Origin: Patiria pectinifera
Taxonomy: Eukaryota; Echinodermata; Asteroidea; Valvatida; Asterinidae
NCBI GenBank assembly: GCA_029964075.1
Contig: CM057149.1
Coordinates: 5,404,465 to 5,468,464 of the forward strand
Reading direction: 5' to 3'
Length of the DNA: 64,000 nucleotides
Position 1 is the first letter of the stretch. Each line of letters starts with the position of its first letter. Both the position numbers and the translations under genes were made by a program. Under the pieces are notes generated by a model. The model was given only the letters and a program-made list of their open reading frames with translations, did not search any database and was not told the DNA's origin. Shown here piece by piece: positions 22,616 to 33,730 of the stretch.

Positions 22616-25600
22616 TTAACCATCAATAAAATGAGCACATAATTCACGATTAAAACACTGAAATGAATCAAGTATCAATGAGTCCTTAACGTGGATTGGG
22701 AGATTACTCCATATACGAGGAAAAGCATGAACAGGGGAATTCCTTAAACTTAGGGTTCTGGCGTAATGGTGATTAAATGAAACTGTGTCCAGGTGACGGG
22801 TATTGACTACTGTATGGGATGTAATACTGAGACAATCAATGAGGCCAAACAAACATTTAATGGTAAATTGAACAGTGAGTTTCTGTCGTCTAGTTTCAAG
22901 GCTTAACCAGTTCAGTGTATGCAGTCTGTCCTCATAGGTCATGGCTCCTCTCTGTTGCTTTAGGATCATCCTAGTGGCTCGTCTTTGCACTCGCTCGAGT
23001 TTGGCGGCCAACGTGGCTGTGTATGGGCACCAGGCAGGCAACCCATACTCAAGCACAGGCAGGACTAGGGTTCGGTATAGTGACAAGAGAGCCTTGGACG
23101 ATGATCCACCTGCGATATGCCATATGAAGCCCAAAGTTTTGTTAGCTTTAGACACAACAGCATCGACGTGGTCATTCCATGTTAGCTTATTGTTCACGGT
23201 TACTCCAAGATACTTGAAGGTAGTGGCAACTGTGAGGGGTATTCCTTGGAGAGTGTAGTGTGGGAGGACTATTGTTTTCTTTGTACGCGTCATGTGCATT
23301 ATCTTGGACTTTCCCTGGTTGAGTTTCATTCCATTTGTTATGCTCCAATGGGCAAGAGCATCAAGGTCCGATTGGAAGTTGAGTTCATCTCGGGGCGAAA
23401 GAATTGGCCGGTAAATGAGGGTGTCATCTGCAAAAAGCAGACACTTGGAAGAAAGGTTATTAGATATATCGGTGATAAACAGGTTGAATAGCAGAGGGCC
23501 GAGCACACTTCCTTGGGGGACGCCGGATGTGACTGGTGACCATGATGAAAAAGAGCCACGATACATAACACGTTGCTGACGCCCAGTCAGAAAAGATTTC
23601 AACCACATCCATTGTTGACCTCGTATGTTGAAATTGCGAGCGAGTTTCTCTAGTACCGTGTGATGAGGCATCATGTCAAATGCCTTAGAAAAGTCTAGGC
23701 AAGCAATGTCAATTCTAGGTGGGCGTGGCTTGTCCAGGATTGTAGCCCAGTCGTGGATGGCATTAGTTAGCTGTGTCACACACGATTTTCTGGCTGAGAA
23801 ACCATGTTGTTTATCATTGCCAAGGCAAAAGGAGGACACATGATCATGAATACCATCTGCCACAGCCTTCTCAATCACCTTACACACAACGGAAGTTAGG
23901 GCAATTGGACGGTAGTTCGTAATATCAGTTCGGTTGGCGGACTTGAACACAGGTGTGATGTTTGAAAGTTTCCAGTCCATGGGGAGAGCACCCTGTGCAA
24001 GTGAGGAATTCATCAAGCGCAACAATGGGGGAGCAATTGATGATGCAGTAGCTCGTAGGATTGTGGGTGAGATTCCATCAGGGCCTGGTGCTTTATGAGG
24101 GTTGAGAGTTAGCAGCGATTTGGTCAGAAATCCTAGATTGATTCTGATTGGAGGGAGTTCGGGGATAGGGAGGGAACACGGTGGTGGAGTCGCTGGACAA
24201 TTGACTGCAGGCGAATGAACTGAAGTGAAAAACTCATTGAAGGCTTCAGCAATATCAGCAGGCTTGTGGATCACCTTGTCGGCTTGACGGAAGGCTGGAG
24301 GACACTTGGATTTTCTTTGGTCTCTCACAAAGCACCAGAAACTTCGCTTGTTGTCCGCAGTTGCAAATAGACCATCAACATAGTTAGTGTAGGCTAATTT
24401 AGTCGAATTCTTCACCTGATTCCGGACGTTCTTGTAATCGAGCCATGCGGAACTGGATTTGGAGTATTTCGCTTTGTTGAATAGCTTATGCTTTAGGTGA
24501 ATAAGTTTTTTAAGATCTTGTGATATCCAAGGTGAGATTTTACTACGACGACACTGCTTACGGGGTATGCTGTCATGGATTGCTGCTTCGAAGATGTCCA
24601 TGAAGCCTTCCCATGATGCATCGGGATTGTCATCATCCATAAAAGCTGACCATGGAGCCAGATGTAGGAGAGTCTCCAGGTGCGCCATGTCACCTTTTCT
24701 GTACTGCAGAAACGAGCGGATAACTGCAGGTTGTGGAGGAGCTTTGATGGCACTAAATAAGAAGGACACTGCGTGATGATCACTACAGACTGGGTTTGCA
24801 GCGGACTCCACCGCAGAAAACTTCTCGGGTCGATTGGTGAAGATGAGATCAATAGTAGTTCCTGTAGAGGTGGAGTTGCTTGAGGGTCGGGTCACATCTT
24901 CCACTACCTGAGTGAGGCCAATGGAGTCAGTGACATCCCGCAGATTAGCAGTGGAAGTAGTATCAACTTGCCAGTTGATATTGAAGTCACCTAGCAGGAT
25001 AATGCCTTCATACTGGGGAAGATCCAACTGGACTGCATCACAAGCATCTTGTAAAGATTGCAAGAATGTTGGGCCAGAGTTAGGAGGTCGGTAAACAACC
25101 CCTACAATCCATTTGGAGCACTTGACAGTGATGGAAAACCAGACCAGTTCGATGTCTTTATTGTCAAGGTGCTTGAGCTGCAAAGGGAGTAGCATGTCAT
25201 TGACGAGTGCCATGATGCCACCACCCCGACCGTCACGATCCCGTCGAATAGATGAGTATCCCGTCAAGCAAGAAAGGAAATCGGTGTCATCAGCTGACAT
25301 CCATGTTTCAGTGATACAGACAATATCTAAGGGGTTGAGTTCCAAATATGATTGTATATCCTGCTGTTTGCTGCGGAGGCTGCGAGCATTGATGAGAATA
25401 CCGGAGACTGAGTTACTGTGAGTATTCTTGGGAGGTACATGTGGGTCGAGATTAGGGGCAATTCCCAGTGATGCATCATGGTCCGTTGGGCCACTGTAGA
25501 TGTCCTGGAATGATGTATCACTACATGCCATGAAGGGCAATAGTGGGGTGCAGTCCGGGCAGAACCAGTCAATTGTGCTTGATACGAGTGTCGAGTACTG

Positions 25601-25870
25601 GGCAATGGACACATCGGGGAGACATTTCTGGTGCCAGTATTTGTTGCAGTCTTCACAGAGGAGGGATCTTTGATTGCATTTTACAGGACGGTTGCATCCA
25701 CCACAGGGATCCTTGATTGGACCTGGGTTGGGTTCAATGTCTCCAGAGACAGTCAGAGGGAGATTAAATGTTGATGTGGAGTTGGGATAGTAAGCAACTG
25801 GGGCTCTACCAAACTTACTGCGTTTTGAAGTGATGATTTTCACTTCAGAGGTCCGCCATCTTGTAAGCAT
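22616..25870 (-). CDS. LINE ORF2: 2A-like leader, PHD-type finger, endonuclease and reverse transcriptase
   Basis: The 1,084-residue ORF is uninterrupted. In order: a leader with the 2A-like motif GDIEPNPGP at 43-51; a PHD-like zinc finger at about 57-108 (CGGC, CEDC, WHQKC, WFCPDC); an APE-type endonuclease at about 150-370 (ITETW, GDFNI, and the catalytic SDHHAVSF); and a reverse transcriptase at about 600-880 (NYRPIALTS, DFSKAFD, GVPQGSVLGPLLF, and the FADD active site in LLFADDTLIY). The C-terminal region carries the usual LINE thumb-like segment. Together these place it in the CR1/L2/Jockey group. An intact frame and no premature stop suggest a young, possibly active copy. Confidence 0.95.
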   Translation of the reverse strand: MLTRWRTSEVKIITSKRSKFGRAPVAYYPNSTSTFNLPLTVSGDIEPNPGPIKDPCGGCNRPVKCNQRSLLCEDCNKYWHQKCLPDVSIAQYSTLVSSTIDWFCPDCTPLLPFMACSDTSFQDIYSGPTDHDASLGIAPNLDPHVPPKNTHSNSVSGILINARSLRSKQQDIQSYLELNPLDIVCITETWMSADDTDFLSCLTGYSSIRRDRDGRGGGIMALVNDMLLPLQLKHLDNKDIELVWFSITVKCSKWIVGVVYRPPNSGPTFLQSLQDACDAVQLDLPQYEGIILLGDFNINWQVDTTSTANLRDVTDSIGLTQVVEDVTRPSSNSTSTGTTIDLIFTNRPEKFSAVESAANPVCSDHHAVSFLFSAIKAPPQPAVIRSFLQYRKGDMAHLETLLHLAPWSAFMDDDNPDASWEGFMDIFEAAIHDSIPRKQCRRSKISPWISQDLKKLIHLKHKLFNKAKYSKSSSAWLDYKNVRNQVKNSTKLAYTNYVDGLFATADNKRSFWCFVRDQRKSKCPPAFRQADKVIHKPADIAEAFNEFFTSVHSPAVNCPATPPPCSLPIPELPPIRINLGFLTKSLLTLNPHKAPGPDGISPTILRATASSIAPPLLRLMNSSLAQGALPMDWKLSNITPVFKSANRTDITNYRPIALTSVVCKVIEKAVADGIHDHVSSFCLGNDKQHGFSARKSCVTQLTNAIHDWATILDKPRPPRIDIACLDFSKAFDMMPHHTVLEKLARNFNIRGQQWMWLKSFLTGRQQRVMYRGSFSSWSPVTSGVPQGSVLGPLLFNLFITDISNNLSSKCLLFADDTLIYRPILSPRDELNFQSDLDALAHWSITNGMKLNQGKSKIMHMTRTKKTIVLPHYTLQGIPLTVATTFKYLGVTVNNKLTWNDHVDAVVSKANKTLGFIWHIAGGSSSKALLSLYRTLVLPVLEYGLPAWCPYTATLAAKLERVQRRATRMILKQQRGAMTYEDRLHTLNWLSLETRRQKLTVQFTIKCLFGLIDCLSITSHTVVNTRHLDTVSFNHHYARTLSLRNSPVHAFPRIWSNLPIHVKDSLILDSFQCFNRELCAHFIDG
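25718..25744 (-). other. 2A-like ribosome-skipping motif GDIEPNPGP in the LINE leader
   Basis: Codons 43-51 of ORF2 read G-D-I-E-P-N-P-G-P, matching the D-x-E-x-N-P-G-P consensus at which ribosomes skip one peptide bond between G50 and P51. Skipping would release a 50-residue leader from the PHD-EN-RT protein. Such motifs are known at the N terminus of ORF2 in several APE-type LINEs, including sea urchin ones. Confidence 0.85.
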
Positions 25871-26225
25871 GTAAGCATGGTAAGTTTAGACGATGCTGAT
25901 GAAATACCGGTACGTACGGGGTGTTTGAATGTGTTAACAACATCTTACTCTTTGTAATTAGTTGGAATCACTTGATTTAAATAATAAAACTGAAACTCAA
26001 TAAATTTATTTTGTCAAAATTCAGATTTTACAAAAAAGTGATTCAAATCGGTGATTTTTATTAAAAAAAAGTTTGATTTAAAATCAGTGATTTAAATCAA
26101 CCTGATTTAAATCAGCCAACCCTGTGTAAACATATTGATTGACGTACCGTACTTGGGCAAACTTTGGATCATTAGTGTGGAAAACTACAAAAACCCTTGA
26201 AACGTTAATTGAGAAGCCATTCATA

Positions 26226-26380
26226 CATACACGTACATTTGCCATTTTTTGCCTTCTAGGGAAACCATCAACTTTGAATTACAGCCTCACAGGGGCAGAT
26301 GCCCATACACGTACATTTGCCATTTTTTGCCTTCTAGGGAAACCATCAACTTTGAATTACAGCCTCACAGGGGCAGATGC
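26226..26380. repeat. Perfect tandem duplication, 78-bp period
   Basis: CATACACGTACATTTGCC through CACAGGGGCAGATGC is repeated once with no visible difference, at 26226-26303 and 26304-26380. Identity implies a very recent duplication or an assembly artefact. Confidence 0.9.
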
Positions 26381-26887
26381 AAGAATTTGTACAGGAGAAG
26401 TTTTTGTTCAGCAAAAAAGTCTGAAATATTTTTTTTCTCTGGACATTTGGCCTCCGTAAAATCAAAAACTGAGGGGGGGGGGGGGGCTTGTACCATATTT
26501 CTGTAGGGGGCGCTGTTCAAATTCAACAATTATTAACATAAAATTAAAGAATGTTGTACAATTACCCCCTTTCTAAGCTGCCTCTGGCGGACATACCAGT
26601 ATCATTTTTTCGGGTGTCAGAGCAGGGGAGGGGGGGATTTCTATGAAAACAATTTTTTTTTGACAGAGCTGGGGGGGGGGTTGCCCCCCCCCCCCCCGGA
26701 TCCGCGCGTGAATTAGTGTGCCAGTCATGTAGTTATAGTGGCGGTCCTCTGTATGTGGGGGGGGGCCTCTCCCCCGTTCAGCCACTGACTAATGCTATGA
26801 TGCTACTAAAATGGGGCCAAACATAATCAATGGAATGCTAAAGTTCCTAAGTTATCAAATTGACTTACATGTACAATGTAGTTTTGC

Positions 26888-26997
26888 ATTCGTGCAATGG
26901 TGAGAATATTTTCATTCGTTGAAAGATGGAATGCTCGCCTGGTTGAATGGAACATTCAATCTTTCAACTCATGAAAATATTCTCACCATTGCACTCA
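26888..26997. mobile_element. Hairpin MITE, ~110 bp
   Basis: GTGCAATGGTGAGAATATTT at the left pairs with AAATATTCTCACCATTGCAC at the right, and inner arms TTGAAAGATGGAATG and CATTCAATCTTTCAA also pair. TSD not resolved. Confidence 0.7.
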
Positions 26998-27812
26998 TAA
27001 ACATTCCTTATGTGTATACCAATCGGGGTCCATGATCTTGTGTTTACCCCCGGTCTCAGCGGAGCTGGGAAAAGCCAATTAGACCCTATTAAATGTATTG
27101 ATCAGATCATTAGTGGTCCGGTAGTCCAGGCATGGAGCTTTTCATAGCTCCAGGGTCCTGGCTTTGATAGCTGCTGTTACAGATTTCCCTCGTGAATCTG
27201 TTATACAAGTTAATACAATCAACTTTTAATTTTATACAGAACAATATTTAATCAACATTTCGGGGTTGGTGTGGGTCGGGGTGGGGTCAATCTATAAATT
27301 TACGGTGTGCAGAGTGTGACATTTTTTGTTTTCCCTGTTACCTTGTTACTTTGTAAATTACCATTCAAGTATCATAAAATATGAAAGGATTGTTATTTGT
27401 TGAGTACAGGTAGTTTGCTATTCATAATCACTCATAGAGGACGACTGCATTAACCCTGCGAGCTGCGAAGGGGCTCACGCGCGAGCCCCTTTTTTTGTTT
27501 CTTAACTTTTTTATGAAGCTATCGCCCAATTCCCTTGAAACTACAAGTAATCCTAAAGTGAACCTTGTGGTTTGAGATGGTATTGTCGCTTTTCTTGTAG
27601 GAGTTCACTTGGGGGTCAGCCTCCCCTGGGAAAGTTGGGCCTCCAGCCAGGAGTGCATCAGAATTACAAACTCGTAGATGTCAGATGTAACAGGGACAGG
27701 AAAAACGGACCTCAAATTTATAGAATGATGTTTATTGTGAGGGCAGACTGAAGTAGGTGGAGGCCTCATGTGACGCTACATGGGGGCGCTCCCTTTCTTT
27801 TTCGTTTTTAAT

Positions 27813-28075
27813 ATGGAAACGAATCCAAGTGAAAAGCTGCCACAGATCAGGATCGATTCGAAAACAGAGTCTGGATCTGCAAGTGCAAGTACACATTGTG
27901 TTCATACATACCTCGTAGATTCCGCTTCACTACATCGTCACTCTAACAGCAACATCAGTCCCCGAACAACTTCCAACTTTCTTGGTGACTATTCCAGGAG
28001 GGACAGTATTGAAGTCAGTGTTGAACGCCAGAAAAACTGCAAAAAGAAAACGGGGAATATTTTGATTCATTTATA
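27813..28075 (+). CDS. Possible orphan coding exon, Ser-rich, unknown function
   Basis: An ATG at 27813 opens an 87-residue frame starting METNPSEKLPQIRID and containing HRHSNSNISPRTTSNF and YSRRDSIEVSVERQ. The residue mix (polar, Ser/Thr-rich, a PKA-like RRDS site, few low-complexity runs) is more protein-like than the surrounding AT-rich ORFs. There is no recognised domain, no clear donor, and the stop follows directly. It could be a cytoplasmic N-terminal exon, a decayed exon or chance. Confidence 0.25.
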
Positions 28076-29040
28076 GAAAACTGAAATTAAAAATCTTTTG
28101 GTAGACAGTTGGAGGACGTTTGCACCGATTTTAACGTCTGAAATTTTCTTCAAGATCCAGAGTTACTAAGTTCTGAATGCCAAATATTTTTTTATTAAAG
28201 ACAAACTTCAAAAACTAAAATTTCAAACCGAATTTAGGCCTACTTTATTCTGTTGTGACCTGATCGTTATTTATAAGCTAATATTTGCAGTTACTGTCAG
28301 GTCCGTACTGGGGATAGGGTGTTTGGGCGGGGGTCGAAGGGTTTTGGAAAACCCTATGTGCGAGTAAATGTATAAAATAAGGTCCTCATTTCTTTTCTTG
28401 AGGCGGACGTATTTTTTCTTGGCCTAATAACGTGCATCAGTAATCATACCAGCTTGTATTATGAATAGCGCCACTTGATAAAAGATGTTATCAGCCTCCC
28501 CCATCCCCTACCCCACCCCCTCCCCCTACCCCCACCCCCCTTTGAATTATTTTGCAACGTCCAGTGTGGTTTCAGGATTTTGCAATTTGTAAGACTCATC
28601 CAGGCGCGGGGCCAGGGAGATGGCCGCGAGGGCACGTGCCCCCCCCCCCCCCGTAAATTTTGTCCAAAAATACTACAAGTATATATGCATGTATACGGCG
28701 CCAATAGTCATCGGGCCTTTCGGCGCCGTGATTGCAATGTCCACATGGTACGACAAATTTTGAAGGTGGATTCGTCATTTTTATGTAAAAAAAAATGATT
28801 GTTGTAGATGATAACGTTGAAAAATAGACATTGAGAATTGCTGCCTATCCCGCCGGTTACGTTCAAAGTTTCCTCGCCTTGCACTTCGTCTTGAGAAAGC
28901 AACACACCGCTGAATTCGTTTTGCCTGGCATATACAGGGTGCGTAAAACATAAAGGAAACCCAAATGGCAGGACCAATTATTTAATGAAGTTCTGCATGT
29001 AGCATTTTCAACATCTAGGATATGAAAGCCCAATTAATAA

Positions 29041-29338
29041 GCTTTCTTTTTGTACAAGAATCATTCAAATCACTCATGTACTTTTCAAGGTACGGAATTT
29101 TTTAAAACAAAACAAAACACCGTTTTAAACTTCTGTCCACGGATCACAAAAAAGTAAGTGTTCTTTCAGCAAAACGAAAACAATTCACATACATCCCTAG
29201 CCCTATGTGAATTGTTTCGTTTTGCTGATAGAACGTACCTTTTTGTGATCCGTGGACAGAAGTTTAAAACGGTGTTTGTGTTTAAAATTCCGTATACCTT
29301 GAAAAGTGGTTTGAATGATTCTTGTACTAAAAGAAAGC
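29041..29338. mobile_element. Long hairpin with ~145-bp arms
   Basis: GCTTTCTTTTTGTACAAGAA to AACAATTCACATACAT at the left pairs with ATGTGAATTGTTTCG to TTCTTGTACTAAAAGAAAGC at the right, leaving a loop of about 10 bp. If transcribed it would form a long double-stranded RNA. Confidence 0.85.
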
Positions 29339-29705
29339 ATATTGTAACGCGCGCCTGAAATGCTGCGCGAAAACAAAAGGTTTTTACGTTTGTCACCCAA
29401 CCAAAGACAGTATATATAAGGGAAACAGAAAGAAAACTCAAGAGAAACTTCCAATTATATTGAACAAAATTTAATTAAGAAATAAACCCCCAAAATAATA
29501 ATAATCAAAATTAATATATACAAATATTAATGGATTAAATCACATTAACACTGGTCTCGTCAGACCGTCAAATCACTAGTGAAACAACCAAATCAACTTC
29601 CAAAAGTATGGTATTACTCTGTGCTACAAATATTAATACAATGTTATCCACGTGAGAAAATTTAACTCCTTAAGCGCACTTTCAATAACTTCAAATATAT
29701 ATATA

Positions 29706-30041
29706 CACTGTAAAAACAGTGCTTAGCATTTAAACACATCAGAACGTGTTTAGAGTTTAAAACTTTAGGAATGTGTTTCAATTCTAAACGTTTACCACTT
29801 TTTAATGTTGTGAAACTAAACGTGTTTACGTTTTGGACATGTGCTTAGGATTGTATATCTAAATGCGCTTAGGAAGGTGTTTAAATGCTAAACATATTAT
29901 TCATTGAACATGTCAAACGGATAATGCGTGTCACAGAAAAAAGTACATCTAAACATGTCATGATGCTAAACGTGTGGAAAAAGTGGGTACAGAATAAGTG
30001 TTTAGAAATGTGTTTAAATCCTAAGCACCATTTTTACAGTG
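29706..30041. mobile_element. CACTGTAAAAA-type MITE, 336 bp, TA target
   Basis: Ends CACTGTAAAAACAGTGCTTA and GTGTTTAAATCCTAAGCACC...ACAGTG are complementary, TA flanks both sides, and internal AAACGTGTTTA-like words repeat. Nested in the 28933-31406 element. Confidence 0.8.
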
Positions 30042-32404
30042 TATATATATATCAATCGGCTAACTTTCAATCAATCAATCAAATACTGATGACACGAAAT
30101 TCAAAATTCTTGACTATGTTTGATTTTTAACTCAATTTCTCTCAGGCAACAATTTCTTTACAATATCAAACTCCGGGCTATATCTATACAACAACAAAAA
30201 TGATGGGCCCACCACTATTCATTATGTACATGTACTCGTCTCGACGATAACCGGTGCACCTCTAGCGCTGTGACGTTCTACTTGTCCCTGGATCCTGCCG
30301 TCTGTGATCAGTGTCCTCGGGAGTGGTCACGTACCGGCTGTACTGTTGCCGTCAACTGTGTGCGGCGTCAACCCCGTCTCATCTCGCCACCTCGGGTCTG
30401 ATAATGAGCGTTGTCTTGGTGGGCTCTTGACTAGGACTAGGCTAGTCGTGGACTTCGTCCAAAACCAGACTTTTGAGCCATCTGAAAATATATTCAAAGA
30501 TATATTCCCTGCACATAATCACGGGAAATCTAAATATCTATAAAACATGCTGCTGGCTCGAAACAACGTTCATAATAATCAATTCTATTCCGGGTTTTAA
30601 ATTCCCTAAGAAGTTGATCCATCTTTCTCAATCGAACAGACTATATCAAAGAGCTGTATCATGCATTAAATATACATTAAGAAATAACTTAGTCAATTAA
30701 TTAATCAATGTCTCGGGATATGTCTCACCGGGTTAATACACAACATGGGTATTCTAGTAAATGTTTCACAATTAAACATTTTATCAGAACAACAGATCAA
30801 AGTAATCAAAGTATCAAACATCTCTTAAATAAAAAACCAATAACCTTGTGTCAATACTCACGGTAAAACAGGCAAATCCTGCCTCAGAAAAAGTAGCTTT
30901 TTGCGCCAGCAAATCTGGTGGTTGCTCGGCAGCGCTAACCGTTGCGCTCTGCCTTCAAGCGTTTTTCATTTTCCAACCTTTTTTTCCAGAAAGCCGCACA
31001 AGCCTTGCCGTTCGCTAACGTTCACATTCCTCACCCATTCATACTTCTGTCATGCAAATTACAACTTCATCCATTACTTCCTTTACCATGGCTCAATGAA
31101 CAGGAACGAAACAGACAAGAAGATGGGGTGCTCATGTTTTATTCAAATTCGGTTAACCATAAACTCACTCTAGTCCTTAGTTTAAAAAATTGAGAAATGA
31201 GGATAACATGACGTTTTCGTGATACAAATAAAAATGAAGTGTAAGTTAACATATAATTATTATAATAAAACAAAATCAGACATCAGCCTTGACACATATG
31301 AATTAGGCTTTCAAATTCTAGATTTTGAAAGTGCTACATGCAGAACTTCAGTTAAAAAAATGGTCCTGACAGTTGGGTGTCCTGCTTTTTTTACTCACCC
31401 TGCATAGAGAAATAATTTGGCAGGTTTAATATACATGTAATTTCGAAACACAGTGACAAGCCTGTAGACTTGCGTCACCATTATACTTTACAGGAGCATT
31501 TTAACAGACAGAGAAGGCGTCCGGAAACGGAAACTACCCTCACATTGAACCACGGAGCAAGGAACAGAAACACTTGCCACTTAACAAAGTTGTAAAAATG
31601 GACGAAAAGCTGGTGAAACAAGGCCTCGTTGTGGTACAAAACTCATGATACTTGTAATGAGAACGCCCACTTCAACTCGAGGATGGACGTGAAATGACTT
31701 TTGACATTTTAATAAAGAGGGAAAAACAACGCTGATTCATCAGGTTTTTCTTATCAACTTGAAGACATATTGTCATTGTATGTATGCAAACTCATCAATC
31801 ATTTTTGTCATTGAGGGAGGCTGAAATGCGCCACAATTTCATTTTTATCAATGCTACCGGATAATGAGATTTCTAGTCATTATTAGATGTCATTCACACG
31901 AGGTGTCCAATCGGGCCCAAAATCAAAACATTTCCTTAGACTTATTTTACAAATCTAAGGTGTTGCTAAAATAAAATATAAAATAAAATGACAAATAGAC
32001 AATGTCTAGGCCCTATACAAGACAAATATACAATGTTATTAAATAGCATGAGGGTGAATTTTACCATTTTATGCACTTTAAGACTGGTTTCCGATCCTCC
32101 ATTCCGGTCTGACTTCGGATGCAGGTTTGGGACGAGAAGCACTCTAAGCTTGAAGATTGTGCATGATGCGTATTTTTTCCCGATAAAAATACATAATTGT
32201 TTACCAAAAAATACCATTCTCAATCTCTGCATTCTTTGAACTCATTCAGATGGAGTGAATTGAAAATTAATATTAAAAATGTGTTCGTTCATTTTGTTTA
32301 ATATGTTTTATTCTAGTTTTTTTGGACGAGGGTTTGTATATGTATGCCATCAGAAGTATATGCTATATGCCCACTGAAAGACTATGAACAAAACCGAACA
32401 CTCT

Positions 32405-32521
32405 AAACATAAATTGGTCAAAACAACATTAATTAGTCATGTGGGACAATATATGGCATTAAATTAGTCCAAATGATGTCTCATATGACTAATTAAAGTT
32501 GTTTTGACCAATTTATGTTTT
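32405..32521. mobile_element. Hairpin MITE, ~117 bp
   Basis: AAACATAAATTGGTCAAAAC pairs with GTTTTGACCAATTTATGTTT, and the arms go on through TTAATTAGTCAT and ATGACTAATTAA. Confidence 0.8.
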
Positions 32522-32590
32522 GAGTGAACAAACACACACAAAAATGGAAGATTAAAAGATATTTTCAGGGAAAATGTTTGAGGGGCCTAC

Positions 32591-32747
32591 TTAGTGAGGT
32601 ACATTAGTAACAAAAAATGCTAAGGATCGTGACACAGTGGACAAAAGCACCATTTTTTCAAAAAGGGTATACCATGGAGATGCTTTGGTAAAAAAATGGT
32701 GTTTTTGTCCACTGTGTCACGATTTTTTCACTATGGTACCTCACTAA
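32591..32747. mobile_element. Hairpin MITE with TTAGTGAGGTAC ends, 157 bp
   Basis: TTAGTGAGGTAC pairs with GTACCTCACTAA. Inner arms CGTGACACAGTGGACAAAAG and TTTTGTCCACTGTGTCACG are perfect over 19 bases. Confidence 0.85.
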
Positions 32748-33249
32748 CTGGAGTGTGGAAGCGCTAAACCAATGTTAGCGTGTTAGGTACAAAAAACAAG
32801 CCGAAATACCGAAGTATACGTCAAAACAGTATGGATCACACGTCATTTGGTAGAACACTGCCGTCTTCCAGCGACAATTCAAGGCCACCGAAGTCCTAAA
32901 TGACAGGATCTCCGTTGATTGTTTCTTCTTTTCTGCTGGGGGCATATACTAATGACATCGTCTAATCAAGACGATTCTACGCACGGCTTGTTAACATCAA
33001 GGAAATTTCAAATCGGAGGACACTGAATGATGCTACCGCACACCTGCTGCCCCACTAGGGCTAATTTCATGGAGTTGACGTTAAGCACAAAAAAGTTGAT
33101 AAGCACAGTATATACTTGCTAAGCAAAAATAGGTTACCAGCTTTACCTTAATGTGGTGCATACTGCTTGTAAATGGTTCGCGGCAGACGCAGATTTCGCG
33201 GACCTGCTTTAACTTAAAGGTAATTGATCAACATTTGCAAACATAAAAA

Positions 33250-33730
33250 AAAAAAACTACCAAATAATTATGAAATATGTACCTTACTGGACTGTAAGTG
33301 AATAGTCTCATAAATACTTTGAAATCATTTTCAAGAATAGTAAAATGTTCGTATACATTTCCAACGATGGTTGGCCAACCATCGTTGAAAAAAAACTGAC
33401 TTTTTTAAATACTGGCCCCAATCCACTGAATTTAGTTAGTCCACATTTTGTCTGCAATCGGTTACACATCCGTGAACGGGTGCAAACCAGTTAGTCTGGT
33501 TCCCTGACCTGACAATTCCCTGACGTCTAGAAATTTGTCTGAAGCAGAGTCGGGGAACCAGACTACAAAAACAGCATTTTTTGCTTGTTTTTTTCCAGCA
33601 TCCAACACGAAACTTCAAACAGTTACAGGTCCGTGTCACAATATTTGCTATAAAATACTAACCCCCAAATCCGTCCATTTCTGAAAATTACAGCAAAAGC
33701 AAAAGTTGTACATTGCCTGCAAAGCTAAAA
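33250..33730 (-). repeat. Dispersed repeat R2, copy 2 (inverted), with central palindrome
   Basis: Reverse-orientation partner of 20930-21460. Carries the same hairpin position (CTGGTTCCCTGAC with GTCGGGGAACCAG, about 33494-33563) and the perfect palindrome GATGGTTGGCCAACCATC at 33366-33383, but with different arm sequence from copy 1. Confidence 0.8.

Larger units (their letters stand above)
21498..25875 (-). mobile_element. CR1/L2-type LINE, nearly full length
   Basis: Read on the minus strand, ORF2 (25870-22616) is followed by about 1.1 kb of AT-rich 3' sequence that ends in an (AAT)n tail at about 21500-21525, the microsatellite 3' end expected of this clade. The 3' part contains (GTTT)n runs and a GC-rich segment at about 22450-22560 with a possible B box. 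The 5' end lies near 25875. A target duplication was not resolved. Confidence 0.85.
20141..26124. mobile_element. hAT-like element with 8-bp TSD, interrupted by a LINE
   Basis: The left end CAGGGTTGGC and right end GCCAACCCTG are exact complements, and both arms continue into TGATTTAAATCA repeats. Flanks TGTAAGCA (20133-20140) and TGTAAACA (26125-26132) differ at one base, fitting an 8-bp hAT target duplication. No transposase is visible. The LINE at about 21500-25875 lies within it and must have inserted later. Confidence 0.75.
28933..31406. mobile_element. 2.5-kb TIR element with CAGGGTG ends, TA-flanked
   Basis: Left end TACAGGGTGCGTAAAA and right end TTTTTACTCACCCTGCATA are complementary in type, and the arms match for about 100 bp (GAAGTTCTGCATGTAGCA at the left, TGCTACATGCAGAACTTC at the right). 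TA lies at both edges, as expected for Tc1/mariner-like insertions. It contains a 298-bp hairpin (29041-29338) and another MITE (29706-30041). No transposase ORF was found. Confidence 0.7.

Noticed and set aside
24493..24852. Other-frame ORFs within the LINE
   Set aside because: Shadow frames of the 1,084-codon ORF2.
27468..27497. GC-rich hairpin followed by a run of T, like a bacterial Rho-independent terminator
   Set aside because: The window is clearly a eukaryotic nuclear genome, no gene ends there, and the match is a chance or repeat-derived hairpin.
30901..31193. Overlapping ORFs of 90 and 83 codons with hydrophobic stretches
   Set aside because: They lie inside the 28933-31406 inverted-repeat element, overlap in two frames and show no family motif.
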